A stretch of 64,000 bases of DNA from an uncultured Desulfovibrio sp. (GTDB lineage: Bacteria; Desulfobacterota; Desulfovibrionia; Desulfovibrionales; Desulfovibrionaceae), in NCBI RefSeq assembly GCF_910584445.1, contig NZ_CAJUBO010000007.1, positions 19,043 through 83,042 of the forward strand. Direction: 5' to 3'. Below the pieces are notes generated by a model. It was not told the DNA's origin. It searched no databases and was given only the letters and a program-made list of their open reading frames with translations. The first letter of the stretch is position 1, and each line of letters opens with the position of its first letter. A program made the position numbers and the translations under genes. Below, in pieces: positions 49,631 to 58,204 of the stretch.

Positions 49631-51844
49631 CTACCTCGCCGGAGCCTCGGGCACCCAGTCCTCGCGCTGGATGCGCCAGCCCGTGCCGTCATAGCGCAGC
49701 AGAAGGGTCTTGACGCCACGGTCGCTCCGGCCCGCGCTGTCCGCATACGCCTGGGTCATGTCCGCGCGGATGCCCCGCCTGTCCATGGCAAGCCGCAGGC
49801 CCGAAAGATTGACCAGCGTGGGACGCACTCGCTGCCAGAGGTCTTCCTTCTGGCGGCGGATGGCATTGTTGCCCGCGCGCCCGCTCTGGATGGCGTCCCG
49901 CGTGTAGCAGGCCATGTAGTCGTCCAGGCGGGCGCCTTCCCAGGCCCTGCGCCATGCTTCCACGGCGCGGCTCACCTCGCCGCTGACCGTTTCAAGGTAG
50001 TCGGCGGCCAGCCCGAACTCGCCGGGCCTGAACTCGGAGCCAACGATGCGGAACTCGCCATCGGTGTCCTTGCGCCACCAGAGGGTACGCAGCCCCTGCA
50101 CCGCGCCCTCGGGACCCACGACCATCTGCTCGCAGCGGCTCACGGCCACCGGCCAGTGGAACTCCAGCACCGGCGCCCGCTGCACCACCCGCAGCCAGGG
50201 CTGCCGGAACTCGCGCTCCAGAGCGCGCATGGCGCTGTCGTAGGAACGGCCGCGCGGCACACCGAGCGAAAGCGGCAGGCGATTGTATTCCCTGCGGTCA
50301 TAAAAATCGGCAATATCCTGCGAGCGAGCGGCAAAGGCCGCGTTCCAGGCGCGCACATCGCGGGCAAGGGCGGCCCTGTCCCCGGCGCTGAAGTCAGCCG
50401 CTGTTTCCGCCACAGCGGCGGGGACTGGCGCCGCAGCCGGGACTTCCGCCGCCGGGGTGGCCTCGGGGGCGGTGTTCGCCGGCGTGGCCGGCATGGCTGG
50501 CCTTTCGGGGGCAGCTGCCCCGGCGGACCCGGACCCTTCCGCGGGAACCTCGGGAGCGGGAGCAGCGGGCGCGGGGTCCTCCGCAGCGGGCGCGTTCCGA
50601 CGCGCGTCCATGCTCCTGCCGCTCCCCCAGGTGATCTCCGCCGGGGGCGCCGCGGGCGTTCTGCGGGGCACCAGCGGGTCGCTGATGGCAAGCAGCCGCT
50701 CCGCCACCGCCGCCACAGCGGCAATGGCCGGTCCCGCCTTGGGCGCCTGTTCGGCGCCCGCGGCTTCCGGGCGCGCCACAGCCGTCGCGGCCACGGCCGC
50801 CCGGTCCGGGGCTTCCGGCATGTCCAGCCGGGGCGGCACCGGCATTTCCGGGTCCGCGCCGCCGGCGTCCGAGGTCACGCCGCGCGGCGCCTCGGCCACC
50901 AGGCGTCCCTGCTGAAAGTCCGCGCGCATGCCCACATCGCGGGGGGTCCATTCCATACCCACGATGCGGAACCTGCCGTCGCCGCCGCGCTGCCAGTAAA
51001 GGCGGCGGATGCCCTCCGTGGACAGGTTGGAGGCCGTATAATACTGTTCCGACCAGGTGACCCAGTAGCCCGGCCCCTCCAGGGCATGGATCTCGCGATT
51101 GTAGATTTTGATGAAGCCAAGGATCTTGAAGAGCCGCTCCTTGTTGCGGCGGAAGGCGCCAAAATCCTCGGTGGCGCGGGAATAGGCCGGGGCATCGTAA
51201 AAATCGAACATGGCGGCCGAGCGCGAGGCCCAGGCCCGGCTCCAGTCACGCATGAGTCCCCGCAGACGCGCCGCCGTGCCATCGTCCGGGGCGGGCGGGC
51301 GCGCGGCGTCAAACTCTTCGGCAAGCACCACGGGCGTGCCCGGCGTGAGCAGGGGGCCGACTTCCGCGATGTCCTTGAGTCCGATGGCGACGCACCCGCG
51401 CGTGGGCACAAGGTCAAAGCCCTTGCTGTGGATCCAGATGCCGTGCCCGGTCTTGCCGCGCAGCCGGTCCACAGGGTTCGGATAGTTCAGGGTATAGGCG
51501 ATGCCGCCATATTCCCGGAAGTCCAGACCGCCGGCGATCTTGTATTCCACAAAATACACGCCTTCGGGCGTCCGCAGGTCGTTGGTCTGCTGCTTGTCGC
51601 CTGCCAGCTGGCCCGTCACGCACGGGTAGGTATAGCGCAGCTTGAACGGGCTTTTCTTCTCAAAGTAATGAAATTCCTTGCGTTTCTTGTCCACGCCCAC
51701 AAGCCGCGAGGGCAGTCCCTCGTTACGCAGGCTCGCCTGCCAGTTGTCCGCCCGCGCCAACGGCGGCGCAAGCAGCGGCAGCGCCAGCAGGGCGCATGCC
51801 AGCAGGATGCGCGCGAGCGGCCCTATGGCGCGTTCAGCGGGCAA
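49631..51844 (-). CDS. Periplasmic L,D-transpeptidase (YkuD) with tandem NTF2-like domains
   Basis: The 737-residue product has a signal peptide (residues ~1-32) and a YkuD domain at ~45-185. Its catalytic motif is HGIWIHSKGFDLVPTRGCVAI, with the active Cys in TRGC. It forms 3-3 cross-links or attaches proteins to peptidoglycan. Three NTF2-like (Cds6-type) units follow at about 195-335, 500-620 and 625-737 (MRDWSRAWASRSAAMFDFY, VRAWNAAFAARSQDIADFY, VEAWRRAWEGARLDDYMACY), separated by Pro/Ala linkers. The coupled downstream gene is a membrane protein. Confidence 0.87.
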   Translation of the reverse strand: MPAERAIGPLARILLACALLALPLLAPPLARADNWQASLRNEGLPSRLVGVDKKRKEFHYFEKKSPFKLRYTYPCVTGQLAGDKQQTNDLRTPEGVYFVEYKIAGGLDFREYGGIAYTLNYPNPVDRLRGKTGHGIWIHSKGFDLVPTRGCVAIGLKDIAEVGPLLTPGTPVVLAEEFDAARPPAPDDGTAARLRGLMRDWSRAWASRSAAMFDFYDAPAYSRATEDFGAFRRNKERLFKILGFIKIYNREIHALEGPGYWVTWSEQYYTASNLSTEGIRRLYWQRGGDGRFRIVGMEWTPRDVGMRADFQQGRLVAEAPRGVTSDAGGADPEMPVPPRLDMPEAPDRAAVAATAVARPEAAGAEQAPKAGPAIAAVAAVAERLLAISDPLVPRRTPAAPPAEITWGSGRSMDARRNAPAAEDPAPAAPAPEVPAEGSGSAGAAAPERPAMPATPANTAPEATPAAEVPAAAPVPAAVAETAADFSAGDRAALARDVRAWNAAFAARSQDIADFYDRREYNRLPLSLGVPRGRSYDSAMRALEREFRQPWLRVVQRAPVLEFHWPVAVSRCEQMVVGPEGAVQGLRTLWWRKDTDGEFRIVGSEFRPGEFGLAADYLETVSGEVSRAVEAWRRAWEGARLDDYMACYTRDAIQSGRAGNNAIRRQKEDLWQRVRPTLVNLSGLRLAMDRRGIRADMTQAYADSAGRSDRGVKTLLLRYDGTGWRIQREDWVPEAPAR

Positions 51845-52391
51845 GTTCCACCAGCTCCTTGCGGGTGAAGAGCGCCAGCAGGTCGTAGCCCGCTTCCGCT
51901 ATGGCCTCGCGGCCCCCCTCCTCCCGGTCGAGGATGGCGCAGACAGCCGCGATGTTCAATCCGGCGTCGCGCACACGTTCACAGGCCTTGAGCAGCGAAC
52001 CGCCGGTGGTGACCACATCCTCAAGCATGGCTACGGAGTCGCCCGGGGCGAAATTGCCAAGCCCTTCCACAAACTGGCCCGTGCCGTGGCCCTTGGCCTC
52101 CTTGCGGACCAGAAGCCCGTGCAGCGGGCGCCCGCGCTCCCAGGAAATGACCGTGGTGGCCGAAACGAGCGGATCGGCGCCAAGGGTCATGCCGCCCACG
52201 CCCCGGATGGCAAGGTCCGCCAGAAGGTCGTTGAACAGCGAGCCGATGAGCCACGAACCCTCGGCCGAAAGCGCGGTGACGCGGCAGTCGAAATAGTAGT
52301 CGCTCCTGCGGCCCGAGGCGAGGACGAAGTCGCCCTCGCGGTAGGATTTTTCCACCAGGATGCGGGCCAGGCGACGCTTGCGCTCCAGCAT
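51834..52391 (-). CDS. pyrE: Orotate phosphoribosyltransferase
   Basis: The 185-residue product has the PRPP-binding motif VAMLEDVVTTGGSLLKAC and VLASGRRSDYYFDCR near the start, typical of PyrE. It joins orotate to PRPP to give OMP. Its stop overlaps the L,D-transpeptidase start by 11 bases. It is 10 bases downstream of purB, so purine and pyrimidine genes share one minus-strand unit. Confidence 0.94.
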   Translation of the reverse strand: MLERKRRLARILVEKSYREGDFVLASGRRSDYYFDCRVTALSAEGSWLIGSLFNDLLADLAIRGVGGMTLGADPLVSATTVISWERGRPLHGLLVRKEAKGHGTGQFVEGLGNFAPGDSVAMLEDVVTTGGSLLKACERVRDAGLNIAAVCAILDREEGGREAIAEAGYDLLALFTRKELVELAR

Positions 52392-52401
52392 GGGGCCTCC
52401 G

Positions 52402-53706
52402 CTAGTTTTCCGCGTCCGGGCCGAAGACGCGCGCGAAAATGGCGTCCTCGTGGCGCAGGTAGAAGGTAGGGTCGAACAGCTCCGCCAGTTCCGCGCCCAG
52501 CCGCGCCGAGATGACCGGGTCGGCGGCCACCAGCTCCGGGAAGGGGCGGCGGCTGCGCCAGCTCTCCATAGCCAGGCGCTGGACGGACTCGTAGGCCTCC
52601 TGCCGGGGCATGCCCGAGGACACCAGCGCCGTGAGCACCCGCTGCGAAAAATACAGGCCGCACGAACGGTCCATATTTTCCCGCATCCGCTCGGGATGCG
52701 TCACGAGGCCGCCGAGCAGGCGAGTGAGCCGCGCCAGCGCGTAGTCCGCGATGATGGTCGAATCGGGCATGATGACGCGCTCCACCGAGGAATGGCTGAT
52801 GTCGCGCTCGTGCCACAGGGCCTGATCCTCCAGGGACGCCAGGGCGTTGCCGCGCAACAGGCGCGCGAGGCCGCACAGATTCTCGGCGGAAATGGGGTTC
52901 TTCTTGTGCGGCATGGCCGAGGAGCCTTTCTGGCCCTTGCCGAAGCCCTCTTCCGCCTCCAGCACTTCCGTGCGCTGGAGGTGGCGCAGCTCCACCGAAA
53001 GGCGCTCGATGCCCCCGCCCATGACGGCAAGGGCCGTGAAGAACTGGGCATAACGGTCGCGCTGGACGATCTGGGTGGAATGCGGGTCCACCCGCAGCCC
53101 CAGACGGTCCAGGGCCAGCTTTTCCAGTTCCGGCGTGACAAAGGCATAGGTCCCCACCGCGCCGGAGAGCTTGCCCACGCGCACATTCTCCAGCGCTTCG
53201 CGGACGCGGCGGCGGTGCCGGGAAAACTCGGCGTAAAAACCGGCCATCTTGAGGCCGAAACTCGTCGGCTCGGCGTGGATGCCATGGGTGCGCCCCATGC
53301 AGAGCACGCCCTTGTGCCGCCGGGCCAGATCCCCCAGCGTGTCGAGCAGGGCGTCCAGATCCGCCAGGATGAGCGCCCCGGCCTGCCCCAGCAGCAGGGC
53401 ATTGGCCGTGTCAACGATGTCGGACGAGGTGCAGCCCAGATGGATGAACCGCGCCTCGGGACCCACCTTTTCCTCAAGGGAGGTGAGAAAGGCGATGACA
53501 TCGTGGCGCGTGACTTCCTCGATGGCGAGGATGCGCTCCACGTCGATGTCCGCCTTCCGGCGGATGACGGCCACGGCTTCAGCCGGGACGCGGCCAAGCT
53601 CCGCCCAGGCGTCGCAGACGGCAAGCTCCACGGCCAGCCATGCCCGGTAGCGGTTTTCCAGAGTCCAGATACGGCCCATTTCCGGCCGGGTATAGCGTTC
53701 TATCAT
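52402..53706 (-). CDS. purB: Adenylosuccinate lyase
   Basis: The 434-residue product carries the fumarase-superfamily signature KGSSAMPHKKNPISAEN and the catalytic His regions GRTHGIHAEP and LGCTSSDIVDTA. It acts twice in purine synthesis, releasing fumarate from SAICAR and adenylosuccinate. The family length is 430-460, so it is full. The zinc-ribbon gene is 18 bases upstream. Confidence 0.95.
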   Translation of the reverse strand: MIERYTRPEMGRIWTLENRYRAWLAVELAVCDAWAELGRVPAEAVAVIRRKADIDVERILAIEEVTRHDVIAFLTSLEEKVGPEARFIHLGCTSSDIVDTANALLLGQAGALILADLDALLDTLGDLARRHKGVLCMGRTHGIHAEPTSFGLKMAGFYAEFSRHRRRVREALENVRVGKLSGAVGTYAFVTPELEKLALDRLGLRVDPHSTQIVQRDRYAQFFTALAVMGGGIERLSVELRHLQRTEVLEAEEGFGKGQKGSSAMPHKKNPISAENLCGLARLLRGNALASLEDQALWHERDISHSSVERVIMPDSTIIADYALARLTRLLGGLVTHPERMRENMDRSCGLYFSQRVLTALVSSGMPRQEAYESVQRLAMESWRSRRPFPELVAADPVISARLGAELAELFDPTFYLRHEDAIFARVFGPDAEN

Positions 53707-53724
53707 GCCTTCCTCGTGGGTGGA

Positions 53725-54129
53725 TCAGGCCGTTGAGCCGGCACTGGCGGAAGCCGCGCCCGCTGCCGCGGGTTTCGCCGCCGGGGCCTCGGCGGTGGCG
53801 CCGGAGCTGGCCGGTTTCGCCGTTGTTGGGGCCGGGGCCGCCGGCTCCTTTGCCACCAGGGCCTTTTCGCCCTGGGTCGCGGGCGTGGTGGGCGTGCTCG
53901 CGGCCGGCACGGAAGCGCCGGAGCCGCCGTCCTCGGTGATGCCCTTGCGGTAGCCGTAATCGCTCACATACCAGCCCTCGCCCTTGAGCACAAAGGATGT
54001 CCGCGAGATGATCCGCGGCGAGGGCGTGCCGCAGTCGGGGCAGGGTTCCTCCCGGTGCGCTTCGGACGCCTTGACCCATTCCTCAAAGACGCGCCCGCAC
54101 TTGGGACATTGATATTCATAAATCGGCAT
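53725..54129 (-). CDS. FmdB-type zinc-ribbon protein
   Basis: The start at 54129 gives MPIYEYQCPKCGRVFEEW, the standard FmdB N-terminus; an earlier start at 54249 adds a non-conserved Arg-rich leader. The zinc ribbon uses C8, C11, C30 and C33 over the first ~40 residues. Residues ~75-134 are an Ala/Pro/Thr-rich low-complexity tail. FmdB proteins are proposed regulators of amide or formamide metabolism, but the function is unclear. It is the first gene of the fmdB-purB-pyrE block. Confidence 0.85.
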   Translation of the reverse strand: MPIYEYQCPKCGRVFEEWVKASEAHREEPCPDCGTPSPRIISRTSFVLKGEGWYVSDYGYRKGITEDGGSGASVPAASTPTTPATQGEKALVAKEPAAPAPTTAKPASSGATAEAPAAKPAAAGAASASAGSTA

Positions 54130-54336
54130 GGCGAAGAAAATCGGCCCGACCAGCGGCCGGAAGCCGCCTCCGGTTGAGGTGACGCCGTCCCGCCGCGCAT
54201 GGCGCCGGGATGCGGCCTGAAAAAAACGCACAGAACGCCGGGCACGCAAAAGCGCGCGCCGGCCGTCCTGATCTCGACCACTGACGCGAAACCGTCAGAA
54301 CCGGCGGCGCGCCCACCGCCGGGAAAAAACCGGGCC

Positions 54337-54447
54337 TCAGGCCTTGAGTCCGCTGCGCGCTTCGCGGGCGCGGAGCTTCATGCGCTCGGCGCGACGTTTG
54401 CGGCGGCGATCCAGCTCTTTCTTGCGCTCGATTTTTTTGTGAGCCAT
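54337..54447 (-). CDS. 36-residue highly basic protein (DUF6800-like)
   Basis: The ATG at 54445-54447 has GGAGG 11 bases upstream. The product AHKKIERKKELDRRRKRRAE continues with RMKLRAREARSGLKA and is almost entirely Lys/Arg/Glu. Such short basic proteins with ERKKELDRRRKRR resemble a conserved family of unknown function (DUF6800-like) and could bind ribosomal RNA. Its integrity and clear ribosome site support it as a gene. Confidence 0.6.
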   Translation of the reverse strand: MAHKKIERKKELDRRRKRRAERMKLRAREARSGLKA

Positions 54448-54595
54448 AGGTCTTTCGTCCTCCAGATGAAATTCCGGGCCTCGCCTCGCGGCAAGACCAC
54501 AGCCGAAGTGCTCCTAAATAGGACATCCGCGCGGGAAAGTCCAGCCTGCGGCGGCGAAAAACCGCGGCACGGCGGGAAAAGGGCGATCGCCTCTT

Positions 54596-54683
54596 GCGGG
54601 GCGCCGCCCCGCACCCCGTTGGGGGCCACTGGCCCCCAAACCCCCGTTTGCGTTTCTCTCACTGCGTTGCAGTGAGAGAAACG
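54596..54683. repeat. Three consecutive perfect hairpins
   Basis: GCGGGGC/GCCCCGC (54596-54612), TTGGGGGCCA/TGGCCCCCAA (54619-54639) and CGTTTCTCTCACTGC/GCAGTGAGAGAAACG (54651-54683, 15 bp) lie in tandem, separated by 6 and 11 bases. No T-run follows. They are not terminators of the basic protein gene (opposite side), so they may be REP-like DNA. Confidence 0.65.
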
Positions 54684-54756
54684 GATGCCAATGTGAATGC
54701 CCTGTGTATTTTCTCCTCTTCCCGAAACCGGAAGGCAGCGCACCCTTTCCGCAAGT

Positions 54757-54909
54757 CCGCCCGGAGCGGAGCGCAGGGCGGGGGCTGTCGCCGCCGAAAT
54801 CCTAAAAAATACGAATTTTTCGGCGCTGGCAAGGAAGTGGGCGATTTTTGGAGGGAGTGTACTTAAGTACATGACCGACAAAAATCGCCCAGTGACGCCG
54901 CCAGCGCTG
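54757..54909. repeat. Structured dispersed repeat, copy 2
   Basis: Hairpin I has arms CCGCCC (54757-54762) and GGGCGG (54776-54781) around GGAGCGGAGCG. Hairpin II has outer arms GCGCTGGC (54823-54830) and GCCAGCGC (54900-54907), perfect 13-bp inner arms TGGGCGATTTTTG (54838-54850) and CAAAAATCGCCCA (54879-54891), and the apex GTACTTAAGTAC. Loops and outer stem are shared with copy 1, while both stems differ in sequence yet still pair. No gene is seen in the rest of the 54448-54990 gap. Confidence 0.8.
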
Positions 54910-54990
54910 AAAAGGCGGTTTTTGACGGATAACGGTGGCATCATGCGGAACAGTACGCCCGACATGCGCGACCAGTCTCTCGGCCCCTTT

Positions 54991-55839
54991 TCAACCGCGC
55001 CCGTTCCGGGCGGGAGCGGCGGCAGCGCCGTCAAAAAAGCCGCTCACGGTGCCGGTGGCGCGCAGGACGGCCGGGGCAAAGCCCTGCGCCGCAAGCAGTT
55101 CCTCCACCGCGCCTTCCAGACGCGCGGGCAGGCGCATGGCCTGAAACAGGGGTTCCGGCGTGAGCCGCAGCCGGAATTCCCCGAAGCCGCCCTCCGGCCC
55201 ATGGGCGTCCCTGTCGGTCTCGTCCAGCGCGGCCAGGGCCGCCTCGGCCCGCGCCAGCCGCGCCAAAAGCCGCGCCCGCGGCCGCATGCCGTAGGCCAGA
55301 CGCGTCAGCAGGCAGGGCCGCGCCGCCTGGTCGGGATGCTCCAGACCGGTTGCCCGCGCCAACGCGCGGATGGCGTCCTTGCCCAGCCCGGCAAGGGCCA
55401 GCGGGGAACGCACCCCGGCCTCGGCCACGGCCCTCAGGCCCGGACGGAAGGCATGCAGGTCGTCGGCATTGCCGCCGTCGCAGAGGACGCGGTCCGCCTC
55501 TCCGGCGGCGTCCAGGGTCCGGCGCAGGGCGGCCAGCAGGGCGCACTTGCAGGCATAGCAGCGTTCGCGGCTGTTGGCCGCCACCTCCGGCAGGGCCAGC
55601 GGGTCATGGGTCACGGTCAGGAGGCGCAGCCCCCGTTCCCGCGCCCAGCGGCGCGCGGCTTCGCTTTCCGCGGGCGGCACATGCGGGCCGTCCGCGTGCA
55701 GGGCCAGCACGTCGCAGCCCGAGGCCAGCGCCATATGGCAGAGGAAGCGGCTGTCCAGGCCGCCGGACAGGGCCACGGCCATGCGGGGAAGGCCGGCAAG
55801 CGCCTCCCCGAGCCGGGCCGCGTCCGCGCCGCCTACCAT
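54991..55839 (-). CDS. LarE-like ATP-dependent sulfur transferase (PP-loop)
   Basis: The 282-residue product has the PP-loop SGGLDS (25-30), RERCYACKCALL, and RPCLLTRLAYG, the pattern of LarE and related PP-loop adenylating enzymes. LarE gives up its own sulfur to build the nickel-pincer cofactor of lactate racemase; others modify tRNA. No LarB or LarC is present here, so the substrate is uncertain. It overlaps the end of hisF by seven bases. Confidence 0.75.
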   Translation of the reverse strand: MVGGADAARLGEALAGLPRMAVALSGGLDSRFLCHMALASGCDVLALHADGPHVPPAESEAARRWARERGLRLLTVTHDPLALPEVAANSRERCYACKCALLAALRRTLDAAGEADRVLCDGGNADDLHAFRPGLRAVAEAGVRSPLALAGLGKDAIRALARATGLEHPDQAARPCLLTRLAYGMRPRARLLARLARAEAALAALDETDRDAHGPEGGFGEFRLRLTPEPLFQAMRLPARLEGAVEELLAAQGFAPAVLRATGTVSGFFDGAAAAPARNGRG

Positions 55840-56612
55840 GCGAGCCGCGTCCGCACGCCGCCGGCGGCAAGGCATTCCTTGCAGGCGCGGATGCTGTACT
55901 GTCCGAAATGGACGATGGAGGCCACCAGGGCGGCAGAAGCCCCGCCGGTGGTGACCGCCTCCAGCAGGTGGCGCGGTTCGCCCGCGCCGCCCGAGGCAAT
56001 GACGGGAATGTTCACGGCGTCGGCCACGGCGCGGGTCAGGCGCAGCTCATACCCGTCACGCGTGCCGTCGGCGTCGATGGAATTGACGCACAGCTCGCCC
56101 GCGCCCAGGGCCTCGCAGCGCCTGGCCCAGGCCAGGGCGTCCAGGCCGGTCCGCACGCGGCCGCCGTGGACGACGATCTCATAGCCCGAGGGCACGGTTT
56201 CCGTGGGGGGCACGGCAAGCACATCCATCCCCACCACCACCGCCTGGGAGCCGAACGCGTCCGCCCCCCTGCTCACCAGCTCCGGCTCGCGCACGGCGGC
56301 GGAATTGAGGGAGACCTTCTCGGCCCCGGCCAGCAGCACGGCGCGCATGTCGGCCACGCTGGCGACGCCGCCGCCCACGGAAAAGGGGATGAAGATCTCC
56401 CGGGCCACGCGTTCCACCACGTCCAGAAAGATGCCCCGGCGCTCCGCCGAGGCCGTGATGTCGTAAAAGACGATCTCGTCCGCTCCGTCCTCGTAATAGC
56501 GGCGCGCGCTTTCCACGGGGTCGCCGATGTCCTCGTTGCCCGCGAAGCGGACACCCTTGGTCAGGCGCCCGTCGCGCACGTCAAGACAGACAATGACGCG
56601 TTTCGAGAGCAT
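55833..56612 (-). CDS. hisF: Imidazole glycerol phosphate synthase cyclase subunit
   Basis: The 259-residue TIM barrel begins LSKRVIVCLDVRDGRLTKGV with the catalytic D11 and has FSVGGGVASVADM and IPVIASGGAGEP. It makes IGP and AICAR from PRFAR using ammonia from HisH, whose gene overlaps it by 32 bases. The pair is coupled by translation. A longer start was rejected because it runs into hisH. Confidence 0.95.
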   Translation of the reverse strand: MLSKRVIVCLDVRDGRLTKGVRFAGNEDIGDPVESARRYYEDGADEIVFYDITASAERRGIFLDVVERVAREIFIPFSVGGGVASVADMRAVLLAGAEKVSLNSAAVREPELVSRGADAFGSQAVVVGMDVLAVPPTETVPSGYEIVVHGGRVRTGLDALAWARRCEALGAGELCVNSIDADGTRDGYELRLTRAVADAVNIPVIASGGAGEPRHLLEAVTTGGASAALVASIVHFGQYSIRACKECLAAGGVRTRLAW

Positions 56613-57246
56613 GGGCAGCCTCCTCCCGGCAGTAGCCATAGAAATTTTCCAGCAGCGCCAGGCCCGGCCGGCCGCTTTTCTCGGGGTGGAACTGGACGGC
56701 CCAGAAACCGTCACGCCCAAAGACGGAACAGAACTCGCGCCCGTAGCGCGTGCGCGCGATCTCCAGTTCCGGCGCGGTCTCCACATAATAGCCGTGCACG
56801 AAATAAAATTCGGCGTCCGGGCCGATGCCGTCCAGCAGGCGCGAGGGGCGCACGACGCGCAGGCGGTTCCAGCCCATGTGCGGCACAGGGGCGCGGGTGC
56901 CGTCCTCCTCGCGCATGTCCGGCGGGAAGCGGCGGCAGATGCCGGGCGCGAGGCCAAGCGTGGGCACGCCGCCCTCCTCGCTGCGCTCGAGCAGGATCTG
57001 GCAGCCGAGGCAGATGCCCAGGAAGGGGCGGCCGGCGGCCACAAGGCTCCGCAGGGGCGCCTCCAGCCCGGCGGCGCGCAGGGCGCTCATGGCCTGGGCG
57101 GCCGCGCCCACACCGGGAAAAATGACGCCCTGCGCCGCTTCCAGGGCCTCGGGCCGGGCCGTCACGATGCTGGGGATGCCGCAGTGCTCAAGCGCGCGGC
57201 GCACGCTTGTCAGGTTTCCGGCTCCGTAATCCACGATGGCGAGCAT
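56581..57246 (-). CDS. hisH: Imidazole glycerol phosphate synthase glutaminase subunit
   Basis: The 221-residue product begins LAIVDYGAGNLTSVRRALEH and has the glutaminase nucleophile C79 in FLGICLGCQILLERS and the HPE in AVQFHPEKSG. It supplies ammonia to HisF through the complex. AAGGA precedes the ATG. Its partner gene overlaps it. Confidence 0.95.
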   Translation of the reverse strand: MLAIVDYGAGNLTSVRRALEHCGIPSIVTARPEALEAAQGVIFPGVGAAAQAMSALRAAGLEAPLRSLVAAGRPFLGICLGCQILLERSEEGGVPTLGLAPGICRRFPPDMREEDGTRAPVPHMGWNRLRVVRPSRLLDGIGPDAEFYFVHGYYVETAPELEIARTRYGREFCSVFGRDGFWAVQFHPEKSGRPGLALLENFYGYCREEAAHALETRHCLS

Positions 57247-57517
57247 GATCCTTCCTTGTCAGATGCGGGATGCGGGAGGGCAGCCTATCCCGCTTTGCCG
57301 CGCCTGTACAGCCGGACCCCGGGCAGGCGCGGACCGGACAGGACAGGTACGGACAGACAGCCGCCGGCGCGAAACGGCGTCAAAAAGCCCACACCCGGGG
57401 CGGAGATTCCGCATCGCGCAAGAGTTGGCCGGCTTTTTGCAAGGTGTGCGGCATCCATCAACGGCGAAATGCCACGGCCCGGCGGCCCCGCCGCCGACGG
57501 CAAACGAGGTTCGCATC

Positions 57518-58114
57518 ATGCCCGTCATCTGGTTGCTCGGACTTTCCGGTAGCGGCAAGACCACGCTCGGCTCCCTGCTCCGCCTGCATCTCGAAAGCCA
57601 GGGCCATTCCGTGGCCCATGTGGACGGCGACGCCTTCCGCCGGCAGTTCGGCTTTTCCGGCTTCAGCCCGGCCGACCGCATCCGCAATATCGACGCCATG
57701 CGCGAGCATGCGCTCCAGCTCCATGCCCAGGGCAGGGTCTGCATCGTGACCGCCATCACGCCCTATGAAAGCATGCGCCGCAAAAACCGCGAACAGATCC
57801 CCATCTATCGCGAAGTCTGGGTGCGCTGCGCCCTGAAGACGCTGGTGGAGCGCGACCCCAAGGGCCTGTATGCCCGCGCCGCGCGCGGCGAACTCGCGCG
57901 CCTCACCGGCGTGGCCGATACCTTTGACGAGCCGCTGCATGCCGATGCCGTCATCGACACCGACCGCCTGACTCTGGCGGAAAGCTATGTGGCCCTGCGC
58001 GACCTGGCCGAGGAGGCGCTCAACGTCAGCCGCAGCTGGCGGGAATTCCGCGAGGGGCTGCCCCTGCCGAGCCTGCCGCTGCCGCCCGCGCGGCCACAGC
58101 GCCTGAAACAGTAG
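57518..58114 (+). CDS. cysC: Adenylyl-sulfate (APS) kinase-like protein
   Basis: The 198-residue product has the P-loop GLSGSGKTT (8-16), DGDAFRRQFGFSGFSPADRIRN and the PIYREVWVRCALKTLVERDPKGLYARA block, all typical of CysC. It phosphorylates APS to PAPS. In sulfate reducers this step is not part of energy metabolism, so it may serve sulfation of surface sugars. The ATG at 57518 has GAGG upstream. Earlier in-frame codons have no support. Confidence 0.85.
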   Translation: MPVIWLLGLSGSGKTTLGSLLRLHLESQGHSVAHVDGDAFRRQFGFSGFSPADRIRNIDAMREHALQLHAQGRVCIVTAITPYESMRRKNREQIPIYREVWVRCALKTLVERDPKGLYARAARGELARLTGVADTFDEPLHADAVIDTDRLTLAESYVALRDLAEEALNVSRSWREFREGLPLPSLPLPPARPQRLKQ

Positions 58115-58204
58115 CGCGGGGCAAACGACGCTGCCATGCGCGCGGGTGATCGCCCACAGGCGCATCGGCACCGCAAAAGCGGAACCACGCCCGGCGGAAA
58201 AGCG

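Noticed and set aside
48662..51868. Long plus-strand open frame (1068 codons) opposite the L,D-transpeptidase
   Set aside because: Mirror frame of a high-GC gene with clear catalytic motifs on the minus strand; its product is low-complexity Arg/Gly/Ala.
55833..57044. 403-codon hisF frame with a long N-terminal extension
   Set aside because: The extension is out-of-frame hisH; hisF begins at 56612 with the conserved LSKRVIVCLDV start.
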